A stretch of DNA of 13,819 nucleotides from Dongia_A sp964542425 (GCA_964542425.1 CAZIUB010000005.1:1-13819); one strand, 5' to 3'. Numbered from the stretch's first letter, positions 7,224 through 13,819 are shown. Made by a program: numbers and translations. The notes: generated by a model from the sequence alone, not told the origin.

Positions 7224-8093
7224 TCAATTGGGCGCGCCCTCCGCCTTGTGGCCCTCCGCCCTGTGGCCCTCCGCTGCCGCGCCGCGATAGAGAATGCGCG
7301 CATTGCCATCGACGATGTGCCGCCAAAGATCGAGGGAAGTGGGATCCATATCGCGCTGGGGCGACGGCTCCAGATCGAAGTGGCCGTATCGGTCCTTGCC
7401 GGCAACCAAGGTGGCGCTGTCGCGCAACCCGCTCGATTGCGTGACATCGGTCGCGATGTAGCGAAAGGCGATGCCGACTCGCCGGCCGGTCGAGCGGTTT
7501 GGTCCCGAGGCATGGGCGATCAAGACGTGGTGCAGGGACATCTGACCCGGTTCCAACACGATATCGCGCGCCTGCGCCTCGTTCACCGGAACCGCGATCT
7601 CCTGGCCGCGAGTAAGCAGGTTGCCGGCTTCGAACTTGTCGATGTGCGGCATTTGGCTCCAGCGATGCGATCCCGGAACAACGCGCATGCATCCGTTCTC
7701 CGGCGTGCTTGGGGTGAGAGCCACCCAAGCGGTGACGACCCGATCATTGCCTAGCCCCCAATAGGTGGCGTCCTGATGCCAGGATACAAAACTCCTATCG
7801 CCCGCATTCTTGATGAAAGCATTGGACGTCCAACACAGAATGTCGGGTCCGAGAATCCGGGTGATGGCGCCAAGGATGTCGGGATGGCGCATCAATTCGT
7901 TAAGCCAGGTGAGCGCGAGATGGCCCTTGTGCCGCAGGGCCGCCTCGGCCTGCTCCCCAAAGGCGGCCTCGCTCGCCTCCAGCAATCGGCAATAGCGCCC
8001 AGCTTCGGACTCGCCGATCCCAGGCAACGGAAACAGGGCGCCATTGGTCGCGAAATCCCGCACTTGCCCATCGGTAAGAAGAGCGGAGCCCAT
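7224..8093 (-). CDS. phytanoyl-CoA dioxygenase (PhyH) family Fe(II)/2-oxoglutarate-dependent oxygenase
   Basis: This 289-residue cytoplasmic protein is predicted to hydroxylate or oxidatively dealkylate a small substrate using O2 and 2-oxoglutarate. The iron-binding facial triad is visible as His106-x-Asp108 in SWHQD and His194 in IAHASGPN; Arg205, 11 residues after the distal His, is in the position that binds the 2-oxoglutarate carboxylate. The segment GCMRVVPGSH (134-143) is typical of PhyH proteins. Since the Asp ligand is present it should be a hydroxylase and not a halogenase of the SyrB2 type. The start ATG shares its A with the upstream stop (TGATG), so translation is coupled to the deacylase gene; a TTG one codon earlier is possible. 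The C-terminus ends in a Glu-Gly-His repeat tail. Substrate unknown; an N-acyl or N-methyl amino acid intermediate of the same operon is the natural guess. Confidence 0.88.
   Translation of the reverse strand: MGSALLTDGQVRDFATNGALFPLPGIGESEAGRYCRLLEASEAAFGEQAEAALRHKGHLALTWLNELMRHPDILGAITRILGPDILCWTSNAFIKNAGDRSFVSWHQDATYWGLGNDRVVTAWVALTPSTPENGCMRVVPGSHRWSQMPHIDKFEAGNLLTRGQEIAVPVNEAQARDIVLEPGQMSLHHVLIAHASGPNRSTGRRVGIAFRYIATDVTQSSGLRDSATLVAGKDRYGHFDLEPSPQRDMDPTSLDLWRHIVDGNARILYRGAAAEGHRAEGHKAEGAPN
7236..7275 (-). repeat. 15-bp tandem repeat encoding the oxygenase C-terminal tail
   Basis: Two 15-bp units (7236-7250 and 7251-7265) differ at one base, and a third partial unit (7266-7275) follows. 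On the minus strand they encode A-EGHRA-EGHKA-EGA, the last residues before the stop codon. This tail lies beyond the conserved PhyH fold and looks like a recent slippage expansion. Confidence 0.8.
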
Positions 8094-9676
8094 CAATGCC
8101 CCCGTCCCTCGCGGCGAATGACGGCACCCGCGCGCTCGCCCGTCAGGGCCCCCTGGGTCAACGTGGCGACGCCATTCACCAGCACATGGCGAACGCCGAT
8201 GGCCAGCACATTGGATTTGAAGATGGAGCCGCGCTCACTCAATTCCTCGGAATCGAATACGACGATATCGGCGCGAGCCCCTTTGCGCAGGACGCCGCGA
8301 TCGGATAGACCGAGAACGCTGGCCGGTTGGCTGGTCAATTTGTGAATGGCCGTTTCGGGCGCTAGCAGCTTTCGATCCCGCACCATGAAGCGATAGAACC
8401 ACGCGGCCCAGCTATAGGCGCCATGGAATACGGAATTGGCAAGCGGCCCATCGGGCGCCAACGTCGTCGCGTCGGACGCGGGCATGCACAAGGGATGGGC
8501 GAAGGCCATTTCCTGCACCGATTGCGCATAACAATGGATGATGACCATGGGCCGATGCGGCGTGTCGAGATGTTCGCCCAGGATGTCGAGCGCCGCGTCA
8601 AACGGATCCTTGCCACGGCGCCGGCCGATCTCGGCGAGGCTCAGCCGGGAAATGTCCGGTCGCCCCGGCAGATCGAGGAAGACCACGCGCTCCCAATCGC
8701 CGGAGCCGGAGATGATGCTCCGATGCTTGCGCATGCGCGCGCGCGTATCGGGCGACGCCAAGAGCGCCGCCAGTTCCCGGCGATCGACCTCACTCGCCCA
8801 GGGCGGCAATAGCGTGCTCAGCATCGTCGTGCCGAAAAGCCGCGTATGCATGTCGAAGCTGACATCGATTCCGGCCGTCCTCGCGCCATCGACCAGTTCG
8901 ATTGCCCGCGTGCAATCGGCCGGACCGGATCGCGGCAGCAAATGCGAGAGTTGCAATCGGACTCCGCTCGCGCGCGCCGTGCGCAACGCCTCTTCGATCG
9001 CCTCGATCGAGCCTTGGTCGCGAGCCCGGGTATGGGTGGCATAGAGCGCGTCCCGCCTGGCGACCGAACGGCAAAGCGCGGTGATTTCCTCCTCGCTCGA
9101 GCCGATCTCCGCCGGATACTCAAGGCCGGTCGAAAAACCCCAAGCGCCTTGGTCGAGCCCCTTCTCGAGGAGGGCGGTCATCGCCGCCAGTTCTTCGGGC
9201 TCGGCTGGGCGATCGGCAACGCCGATCACCGCGCGCCGCATCTGGCCATTGGGCACGAGGGTCAGCACATTGACCGCCGGCTTGGCTTCGGCGAGCCGGT
9301 TCAGATAGCCATCCATGTCCCGCCAGGCGAGCGGCACCGACCCGTCGAAACCGTAGATATTGCCTGGGGCCAATTCCGGCTTGGCGATCGGCGCGCAGCC
9401 GAACCCGCAATTGCCGACCACCTCCAGGGTGACGCCCTGGTGGATGGCGCTGGAAGCGCGCGGATCGACCAGCAGCGTGTAATCCGAGTGCGAATGGATG
9501 TCGATGAAGCCGGGCGCCACCTGGAGGCCGGTGGCATCGATCGTCTGCCTGGCAGGCGTATCGATGGCCCCGATTGCCGCAATCTTGCCATCGGCAACGG
9601 CGATGTCGCCAGCAACCGGCGGCGCGCCAGTGCCATCGAGAATCGAGCCGCCCTTGATCAGGATATCGCACTTCAT
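8093..9676 (-). CDS. N-acyl-D-amino-acid deacylase (D-aminoacylase), amidohydrolase superfamily
   Basis: This 527-residue metal-dependent hydrolase is predicted to cleave N-acyl (or N-carbamoyl-like) groups from D-amino acids in the cytoplasm. The N-terminal beta domain (1-55) leads into PGFIDIHSHSD with metal ligands His61 and His63. Cys90 in VGNCGFG, His215 in THTR and His245 in LSHL match the ligands of Alcaligenes D-aminoacylase (His67, His69, Cys96, His220, His250 from memory) with offsets of 5-6. The catalytic Asp is probably Asp402 in PASDATT, about 40 residues later than the counterpart Asp366, implying an insertion. The C-terminal TSQPASVLGLSDRGVLRKGARADIV region closes the barrel and returns to the beta domain. 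The start overlaps the hyuB stop as ATGA, with GGAGG 10 nt upstream. Hydantoinase-like specificity cannot be excluded, but the Cys ligand and HxR motif favour the deacylase group. Confidence 0.88.
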   Translation of the reverse strand: MKCDILIKGGSILDGTGAPPVAGDIAVADGKIAAIGAIDTPARQTIDATGLQVAPGFIDIHSHSDYTLLVDPRASSAIHQGVTLEVVGNCGFGCAPIAKPELAPGNIYGFDGSVPLAWRDMDGYLNRLAEAKPAVNVLTLVPNGQMRRAVIGVADRPAEPEELAAMTALLEKGLDQGAWGFSTGLEYPAEIGSSEEEITALCRSVARRDALYATHTRARDQGSIEAIEEALRTARASGVRLQLSHLLPRSGPADCTRAIELVDGARTAGIDVSFDMHTRLFGTTMLSTLLPPWASEVDRRELAALLASPDTRARMRKHRSIISGSGDWERVVFLDLPGRPDISRLSLAEIGRRRGKDPFDAALDILGEHLDTPHRPMVIIHCYAQSVQEMAFAHPLCMPASDATTLAPDGPLANSVFHGAYSWAAWFYRFMVRDRKLLAPETAIHKLTSQPASVLGLSDRGVLRKGARADIVVFDSEELSERGSIFKSNVLAIGVRHVLVNGVATLTQGALTGERAGAVIRREGRGH

Positions 9677-11442
9677 GCCGTTGCGACCTCCGGGCTTGCA
9701 CGCCGTTCGCGGCTTGCCGATCGCAATCGATCGGTTGCCGGAGCATTCACCGCCAGCGTGGCGGCATTGATGACCACGCCGTAATCGCGCTGGGCGGCCT
9801 CGATGCCGACCTTTTCCTCGCGCACATCGGCGAGCACCTTGGCCGGGTCGCGTTGGAAGGGGTCGCCATAGCCGCCGCTTCCGGCCGAAATGTGACGGAA
9901 CACATCGCCCTTGGCCAACGGAATCGATTCCATCGGCATGGTCGGCAACAAGCGCTGGCCCGGTCCCGGATTGAGAACATTGTTTGACGGCGCGCCGGGT
10001 TTACCGCCGGCAATTCCGTAGGGAGGGTGCGACCGACGATCAGATCGCAAGGTACACGAGGCGCGGTCCGATAGGCTGCGAAACTCGCGGATGAAGGCAA
10101 GCCCGCCACGGAATTTCCCGGGACCGCCACTGTCGGCCACCAAACCATAGCGCACGATCTCGAGCGGGGTTTCCGCCTCGATGAGCTCGATCGGCTGGTT
10201 GGAAAGATTGGCCGCCGGATTGGAAATGCCCTCGATGCCGTCCATGGTGGCGCGCGCTCCCCAGGATCCCACCATCACTTCGGTCAAGACGAAATGCCGG
10301 CCGGCCTGCTCGCCGCCAATGGAGAAGAGCGTCGGCCCGCCTTCACCCGCCGCGATCACCTGATCGGGGACGGCCTTGGCCAGCGTTCCCATGATGGCAT
10401 CGAATACGCGGTAGCCGATGACCCCGCGCGCCGCGCAAGCTGCGGGGAATATCGGGTTCACGATCGTGCCCTCGGGCGCGATGATGCGAACCGGGCGCAT
10501 ATAGCCTTCGCAATTGGGAATTTCCGCGCGGCTAAGACAGCGAATGGCGCAATAGGCGGCCGAATGAACCATCGCCACCGGACAATTGATCGCGGCCTGC
10601 ACCTGGGGCGAACTCCCGGTCATGTCGATGGTGATGTCATCGCCGGCAATCGTGACCTTGGCCCTTATCTCGATCGGTTCCGGCGATTCCCCAATGCCAT
10701 CGATGAAATCGGAGAACGTATAGGAGCCGTCCGGAATTTCCGCGATCGCCGCGCGCATGACGCGCTCGGCCTGGGCCTGCATTTCGGCGAAATAGGGGCG
10801 GATGCCATCGGCGTCGTAGCGCTTCAGAAGATCGCCATAGCCGCGCTCGCCGATCGCACAGGCCGCCATCTGCGCCCTTATGTCGCCCAGCAATTGCACC
10901 GGCTGGCGGGTGTTCTTTTCCAGGATGCGGAACAGCGTCTCGTTCGGTTTGCCGGCCTCGTACAATTTGAGCGTCGGCAGGCACAATCCTTCCTGCAGAA
11001 CGTCGGTTGCATGCATGGCCGTGCTGCCGGGCGCGATGCCGCCGACATCGCAATGATGCGCCATGGTGCAGGCGAAGCCCTCGATCCTGGCATCGATAAA
11101 CAACGGCTTGATGATGTAAATGTCGGGCAGGTGCTGGCCGCCGCTTCCATAGGGGTCGTTGAAGATGAAGACGTCGCCCGGCCGCGCGCTAGCGACATGG
11201 TCGCGCATGATCAGGCGCATGCAATCGGGGAACGAGCCCAGCTGGACGGCAAGCGTCAAGCCCTGGGCGATGACCAGACCGTCGCGGTCGCACAAGGCGG
11301 TCGAATAATCCATGGAATCGCGCACCACCGCCGAATAGGCGCTGCGCATGATCACCAGCGCCATTTCATCGGCGATCGCCGACAGCGCGTTCTTGATGAC
11401 CTCGAGCGTGATGGGATCGATGCGGTTCTTGAGGGCCGGCAT
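9673..11442 (-). CDS. hyuB: N-methylhydantoinase/5-oxoprolinase-type hydrolase, B subunit
   Basis: HyuB-family proteins pair with HyuA; the A part makes an acyl/imidyl phosphate with ATP and the B part completes opening of the cyclic amide. The characteristic motifs are present: RSAYSAVVRDSMDYS near residues 33-47, PGDVFIFNDPYGSGGQHLPD near 88-107, the metal-binding AHHCDVGG near 128-135, GGPGKFRGGLA in the C-terminal third, and SGGYGDP near the end. Length (589 aa) is normal. I chose the ATG at 11442, 4 nt after the hyuA stop with GGGAG 11 nt upstream. A GTG at 11454 (593 aa, overlapping hyuA by 8 nt) is the alternative, but that same GGGAG abuts it too closely. The family also includes acetone/acetophenone carboxylases and caprolactamase, so substrate is open. 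Confidence 0.92.
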   Translation of the reverse strand: MPALKNRIDPITLEVIKNALSAIADEMALVIMRSAYSAVVRDSMDYSTALCDRDGLVIAQGLTLAVQLGSFPDCMRLIMRDHVASARPGDVFIFNDPYGSGGQHLPDIYIIKPLFIDARIEGFACTMAHHCDVGGIAPGSTAMHATDVLQEGLCLPTLKLYEAGKPNETLFRILEKNTRQPVQLLGDIRAQMAACAIGERGYGDLLKRYDADGIRPYFAEMQAQAERVMRAAIAEIPDGSYTFSDFIDGIGESPEPIEIRAKVTIAGDDITIDMTGSSPQVQAAINCPVAMVHSAAYCAIRCLSRAEIPNCEGYMRPVRIIAPEGTIVNPIFPAACAARGVIGYRVFDAIMGTLAKAVPDQVIAAGEGGPTLFSIGGEQAGRHFVLTEVMVGSWGARATMDGIEGISNPAANLSNQPIELIEAETPLEIVRYGLVADSGGPGKFRGGLAFIREFRSLSDRASCTLRSDRRSHPPYGIAGGKPGAPSNNVLNPGPGQRLLPTMPMESIPLAKGDVFRHISAGSGGYGDPFQRDPAKVLADVREEKVGIEAAQRDYGVVINAATLAVNAPATDRLRSASRERRASPEVATA

Positions 11443-11446
11443 GGCG

Positions 11447-13537
11447 CTAGGCACTCCCGACCGCGATCACGATGTTGCTCAGCGCGTCCAGGGTGGCGCT
11501 GGCGCCTGGCGGAACAAGGCAGGTCGAATCGTATTCCTCGACGATCAGCGGCCCCGCGCGACGCCCGCCGGACAGGTCGCTCCGCGCGATCACCGGCGTC
11601 TCGATCAATCCGCCCTCGCGCCCGAAATAGGCCTTGCGCCGCCCGTGTTGCGCCTTGCCGCCCTCGCGCAATTTGGCTGGATCCCAAGTGTCGCGTGCAT
11701 TGGTCGAGACAACCCTGGCCAGCACCTTGACGTTCACCAATTCCACCCGGTCGGCCTCCGAACGATAGCCATAGGTGCGTTCGTGTTCCGCATGGAACAG
11801 GCCGACGACGGCATCCAGATCGAAGGTGCCTTGTGGCAAGGCAACAGTCAGTTCATAGGCCTGCCCGGCATACCGGATATCGGCCAGTCGCCGCAGGCCG
11901 ATCTCACTTTTTTTATGGCCTTCCACGATCAGCGCGCGAAGGGCGGTTTCTTCCAATCGCCGATAGGCTTCCTCGGCCTCATCCGCGCGCAGATCCTGCG
12001 CGTGGCGGAAAAGGGTTTGCAGGAACTCCCGCTCGACATCCGAGAATAGCAGGCCGAGCGCACTGAAGACACCCGGCGCCGGCGGCACCAGAACGGTCGA
12101 CATCTGCAGCGACCGGGCGATTTCGCATGCCACCAGCGGCCCGTTGCCGCCAAAGGCGATCAAGGTGAAATCGCGAGGGTCGCGGCCCCGATAGGTCGAA
12201 ACGGCCTTCGCGGCGCGGGTCATGGTCGCCGCCGCCAAGGTGAAGACGCCGTGCGCCGCCTCGAGCGTTTCCATGCCCAATGGCTTCGCCACCTTGTCGG
12301 CCAAGGCCGCATGCGCGAGCTTGGCGTTCAAGGCCAAGCTGCCGCCAGCCAGACTCTGGGGATTGATATAACCGAGAACGACGAAAGAGTCGGTCAGCGT
12401 GGGCGCCATGCCGCCCAAGCCGTAGCAGGCGGGGCCCGGGTCGGCGCCAGCACTTAGTGGGCCCACGCGCAAGGAACCGCTTGGGTCGATGGAGACGATG
12501 CTGCCGCCACCGGCGCCGATTTCCGACACATCGATGAATGGCAGCTTGATCGCATAGCCGCCGCCCTTGACCAGTTTGCTGCTCAAGTTGATGCCGGCGC
12601 CAACCTCGTATTCCGTGGTCTTGGCCGGCTCGCCGTTCTCCACGATGGCCGCCTTGGCAGTCGTTCCGCCCATGTCGAACGAGATGGCGTTGGGGTGCCC
12701 GGCGGCCTTGGCCAGACGCGCGCAGGCAATCACGCCGGCGGCCGGGCCCGATTCGACGATGTGGACCGGCCGATGGGCAGCGGCCGATGCCGGCATGATG
12801 CCGCCGCTCGATTGCATCACCTGCAGGCGCGAGGTAATGCCAATGCCCTTCAACCGGCCCAGCAAGGTCTCGATATAGCGCTGCACCGCCGGGCCGATAT
12901 AGGCGTTGACCACTGCGGTGCTGGTGCGCTCGGACTCCCGGATCTCCGGCAGGATGTCCGATGACCGGGTGATGAAAAAGTCGGGACCCAGGATCTCGCG
13001 AAGCACGGCCTCGACCCGCAATTCGTGCGCTGGATTGGCATAGGCGTGCAACAACGCGATCGCCACTGCCTCGCATTCCTGGCGTTTGATTTCCTCGGCG
13101 GCGCGCCGGACACTCGCTTCGTCCAGCGGGCGCCAGACCTGGCCCTTGGGGCCCATCCGTTCCTCGACCTCGAGGCGTAGCCGCCGCGGCACGAGGGGCG
13201 CGGGCTTCACATATTGCAAATCATAAAGAACCGGAATCCGCAGCCGGCGCATCTCCAACACATCGCGGAATCCGGCCGTGGTCACCAGCGCCGTGCAAGC
13301 ACCTTTGAGTTCCAGGATGGTATTGGTGGCCACGGTCGTGGCGTGAACCACGCCATCGATCGATTGGACATTGATATCGAGATCAGCCAGCATCGCCTTG
13401 ACACCATTGACGATGCCGATCCCGTAATCCTCGGGCGTCGAAGAGACCTTGCGGGTATGCATCGGGCCCGCATCGCCGTAGAGCACGATGTCAGTAAACG
13501 TCCCGCCGATATCGATCCCGAACCGGTAACGATCCAA
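11447..13537 (-). CDS. hyuA: N-methylhydantoinase/5-oxoprolinase-type hydrolase, A subunit (ATP-binding)
   Basis: This 696-residue protein is the ATP-dependent subunit of a cyclic amide hydrolase working with HyuB in the cytoplasm. Motifs of the hydantoinase A family run in order: GIDIGGTFTD phosphate loop (7-16), HATTVATNTILE (65-76), SSGG (243-246), ESGPAAG (262-268), second phosphate motif FDMGGTTAK (287-295), IGAGGGSI (340-347), DPGPACYG (366-373), and FGGNGP (462-467). Length is usual for a stand-alone A subunit; it is not fused to B as in eukaryotic oxoprolinase. The start is TTG: an in-frame TAA lies 23 codons upstream and no ATG, GTG or other TTG occurs between, while homology begins at residue 4. 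The Shine-Dalgarno sequence is a poor G-run (GGGGG, 5 nt spacing by eye). It is the first gene of the operon. Alternatives are 5-oxoprolinase, N-methylhydantoinase, caprolactamase-like or carboxylase activity. Confidence 0.92.
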   Translation of the reverse strand: MDRYRFGIDIGGTFTDIVLYGDAGPMHTRKVSSTPEDYGIGIVNGVKAMLADLDINVQSIDGVVHATTVATNTILELKGACTALVTTAGFRDVLEMRRLRIPVLYDLQYVKPAPLVPRRLRLEVEERMGPKGQVWRPLDEASVRRAAEEIKRQECEAVAIALLHAYANPAHELRVEAVLREILGPDFFITRSSDILPEIRESERTSTAVVNAYIGPAVQRYIETLLGRLKGIGITSRLQVMQSSGGIMPASAAAHRPVHIVESGPAAGVIACARLAKAAGHPNAISFDMGGTTAKAAIVENGEPAKTTEYEVGAGINLSSKLVKGGGYAIKLPFIDVSEIGAGGGSIVSIDPSGSLRVGPLSAGADPGPACYGLGGMAPTLTDSFVVLGYINPQSLAGGSLALNAKLAHAALADKVAKPLGMETLEAAHGVFTLAAATMTRAAKAVSTYRGRDPRDFTLIAFGGNGPLVACEIARSLQMSTVLVPPAPGVFSALGLLFSDVEREFLQTLFRHAQDLRADEAEEAYRRLEETALRALIVEGHKKSEIGLRRLADIRYAGQAYELTVALPQGTFDLDAVVGLFHAEHERTYGYRSEADRVELVNVKVLARVVSTNARDTWDPAKLREGGKAQHGRRKAYFGREGGLIETPVIARSDLSGGRRAGPLIVEEYDSTCLVPPGASATLDALSNIVIAVGSA

Positions 13538-13596
13538 ACGGCCCCCGCTCTTGCCCCGTTCGGGCTCTTTTGATCGGCCCGTTGATCCACCCTCTT

Positions 13597-13624
13597 TATC
13601 TTACAGGGATTTACCTGTTAGATA
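13597..13624. promoter_or_regulatory. 28-bp inverted repeat, candidate operator in the divergent control region
   Basis: Left arm TATCTTACAGG (13597-13607) and right arm CCTGTTAGATA (13614-13624) pair at 10 of 11 positions around a 6-nt spacer GATTTA. It overlaps the predicted -35 and the start of the -10 element of the plus-strand regulator gene and lies about 60-90 bp upstream of the hyuA start. The symmetry is even-length, so it does not fit the classical odd-length T-N11-A LysR box; a LysR protein could still bind it, as could another regulator. Confidence 0.6.
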
Positions 13625-13628
13625 TAAT
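13600..13628 (+). promoter_or_regulatory. predicted sigma70-type promoter of the LysR-type gene
   Basis: CTTACA (13600-13605, 4 of 6 to consensus) and a perfect TATAAT (13623-13628) are separated by 17 nt. Transcription would start near 13635, about 30 nt before the TTG start codon at 13664. The AT-richness of this stretch contrasts with the surrounding GC-rich DNA. Confidence 0.6.
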
Positions 13629-13650
13629 CAATTGAATTTATCCTAGTCGA
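13621..13650 (-). promoter_or_regulatory. weak candidate promoter for the hyuA operon
   Basis: On the minus strand TCGACT (13650-13645) and TATATC (13626-13621), each 4 of 6 to consensus, are 18 nt apart. The -10 would overlap the -10 of the opposite promoter, giving back-to-back overlapping promoters typical of LysR-controlled pairs. A weak match is expected for an activator-dependent promoter, but chance is quite possible in AT-rich sequence. Confidence 0.3.
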
Positions 13651-13659
13651 TAGGAAAAA
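13637..13659 (+). promoter_or_regulatory. second inverted repeat covering the regulator's ribosome binding site
   Basis: TCCTA (13641-13645) and TAGGA (13651-13655) are perfectly complementary around GTCGA; the arms extend to 9 bp with one mismatch (13640/13656). The right arm contains the AGGA Shine-Dalgarno sequence. As DNA it could be an autoregulatory binding site; as RNA it would fold into a leader hairpin hiding the ribosome binding site. Confidence 0.5.
13652..13655 (+). promoter_or_regulatory. Shine-Dalgarno site deciding the TTG start of the regulator
   Basis: AGGA lies 8 nt before TTG at 13664. An in-frame TGA immediately precedes that TTG, so no upstream start is possible, and the next in-frame ATG lies inside the recognition helix. 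Confidence 0.6.
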
Positions 13660-13663
13660 CTGA

Positions 13664-13819
13664 TTGATCCCCTTTGACCTGCCGCATCTTGAGGCGCTGA
13701 GCGCCATCGCCGAGGAAGGCAGTTTCCGCGCGGCGGCCGAGAGGCTTGGCGTCACCCAGCCGACGATTTCGATGCGCGTGCGCGATCTCGAAACCGCGCT
13801 TGGCGTGCAATTGTTCGAC
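13664..13819 (+). CDS. LysR-type transcriptional regulator, N-terminal part (truncated by window end)
   Basis: Only the first 52 codons are in the window. They begin M-I-P-F-D-L-P-H-L-E and form the winged helix-turn-helix start of the LysR family: FxAAAERLGVTQPTISMRVRDLE (residues 21-43, the GVTQPTIS part being the recognition helix region) followed by LGVQLFD. The start must be TTG because TGA precedes it directly. Divergence from hyuA across a short control region is the classic arrangement for a LysR protein that regulates the neighbouring operon and itself. The effector domain is outside the window, so the ligand cannot be guessed. Confidence 0.9.
   Translation, partial: MIPFDLPHLEALSAIAEEGSFRAAAERLGVTQPTISMRVRDLETALGVQLFD

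Noticed and set aside
10294..11730. 478-codon plus-strand open frame opposite hyuB and the end of hyuA
   Set aside because: It spans the junction of two well-supported minus-strand genes and shows no motif or ribosome binding site; it is an antisense shadow of high-GC coding sequence.
11908..11914. Run of seven T (A7 on the coding strand) in hyuA as a programmed frameshift or sequencing-error site
   Set aside because: The A7G is not in the phase needed for an A-AAA-AAG slippery heptamer, and the HyuA reading frame continues with family-like sequence on both sides.
13597..13624. Intergenic dyad as a rho-independent terminator
   Set aside because: The stem is AT-rich and has no T-tract following on either strand; its position between divergent starts fits an operator better.
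1..13819. CRISPR array, insertion sequence, tRNA or prophage material
   Set aside because: No regularly spaced repeats, transposase motifs, terminal inverted repeats or tRNA-like cloverleaf sequence were seen; nearly all bases are in coherent coding sequence.

Overview
The window reads as a GC-rich proteobacterial chromosome segment, probably alphaproteobacterial. That placement rests on strong G/C preference at third codon positions, tightly overlapped genes, GTG/TTG starts and the family mix; it is an inference without a phylogenetic marker. Nine complete genes lie head to tail on the minus strand, and one truncated regulator gene diverges on the plus strand at the right edge.

Layout in order of transcription. 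A 126-bp AT-richer control region (13538-13663) separates the minus-strand operon from a divergent LysR-type regulator whose N-terminal 52 codons are present. The first module on the minus strand is enzymatic: hyuA and hyuB (the two subunits of an ATP-dependent hydantoinase/5-oxoprolinase-type cyclic amide hydrolase), an N-acyl-D-amino-acid deacylase of the amidohydrolase superfamily, and a phytanoyl-CoA dioxygenase-like Fe(II)/2-oxoglutarate oxygenase. These four genes overlap by 1-4 nt or are separated by 4 nt. After a hairpin-rich spacer of about 160 bp comes the second module: a peptide-type (family 5) ABC importer with periplasmic binding protein, two permeases and two ATPases. An amidase-signature hydrolase gene is inserted between permease C and ATPase D. 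A strong hairpin with a T-tract lies between the binding-protein gene and the permeases and would let the binding protein be made in excess.

Working model (inference): the importer brings in an amide, lactam, hydantoin or modified peptide; HyuAB opens a cyclic amide at the cost of ATP; the deacylase and the amidase remove acyl/carbamoyl or amide groups; the oxygenase hydroxylates or dealkylates an intermediate; the LysR protein senses substrate. No gene fixes the substrate.

The points most worth attention are: (1) the two ATPase subunits carry complementary defects (ABC signature VSAGV in DppD, Asn in place of the H-loop His in DppF) that fall in the same composite ATP site, predicting one catalytic and one degenerate site; (2) a 28-bp dyad with 10/11 matching arms overlapping the predicted regulator promoter; (3) a leader hairpin that would bury the regulator's Shine-Dalgarno sequence; and (4) the unusual combination of HyuAB, D-aminoacylase, oxygenase and amidase with a peptide-type importer.
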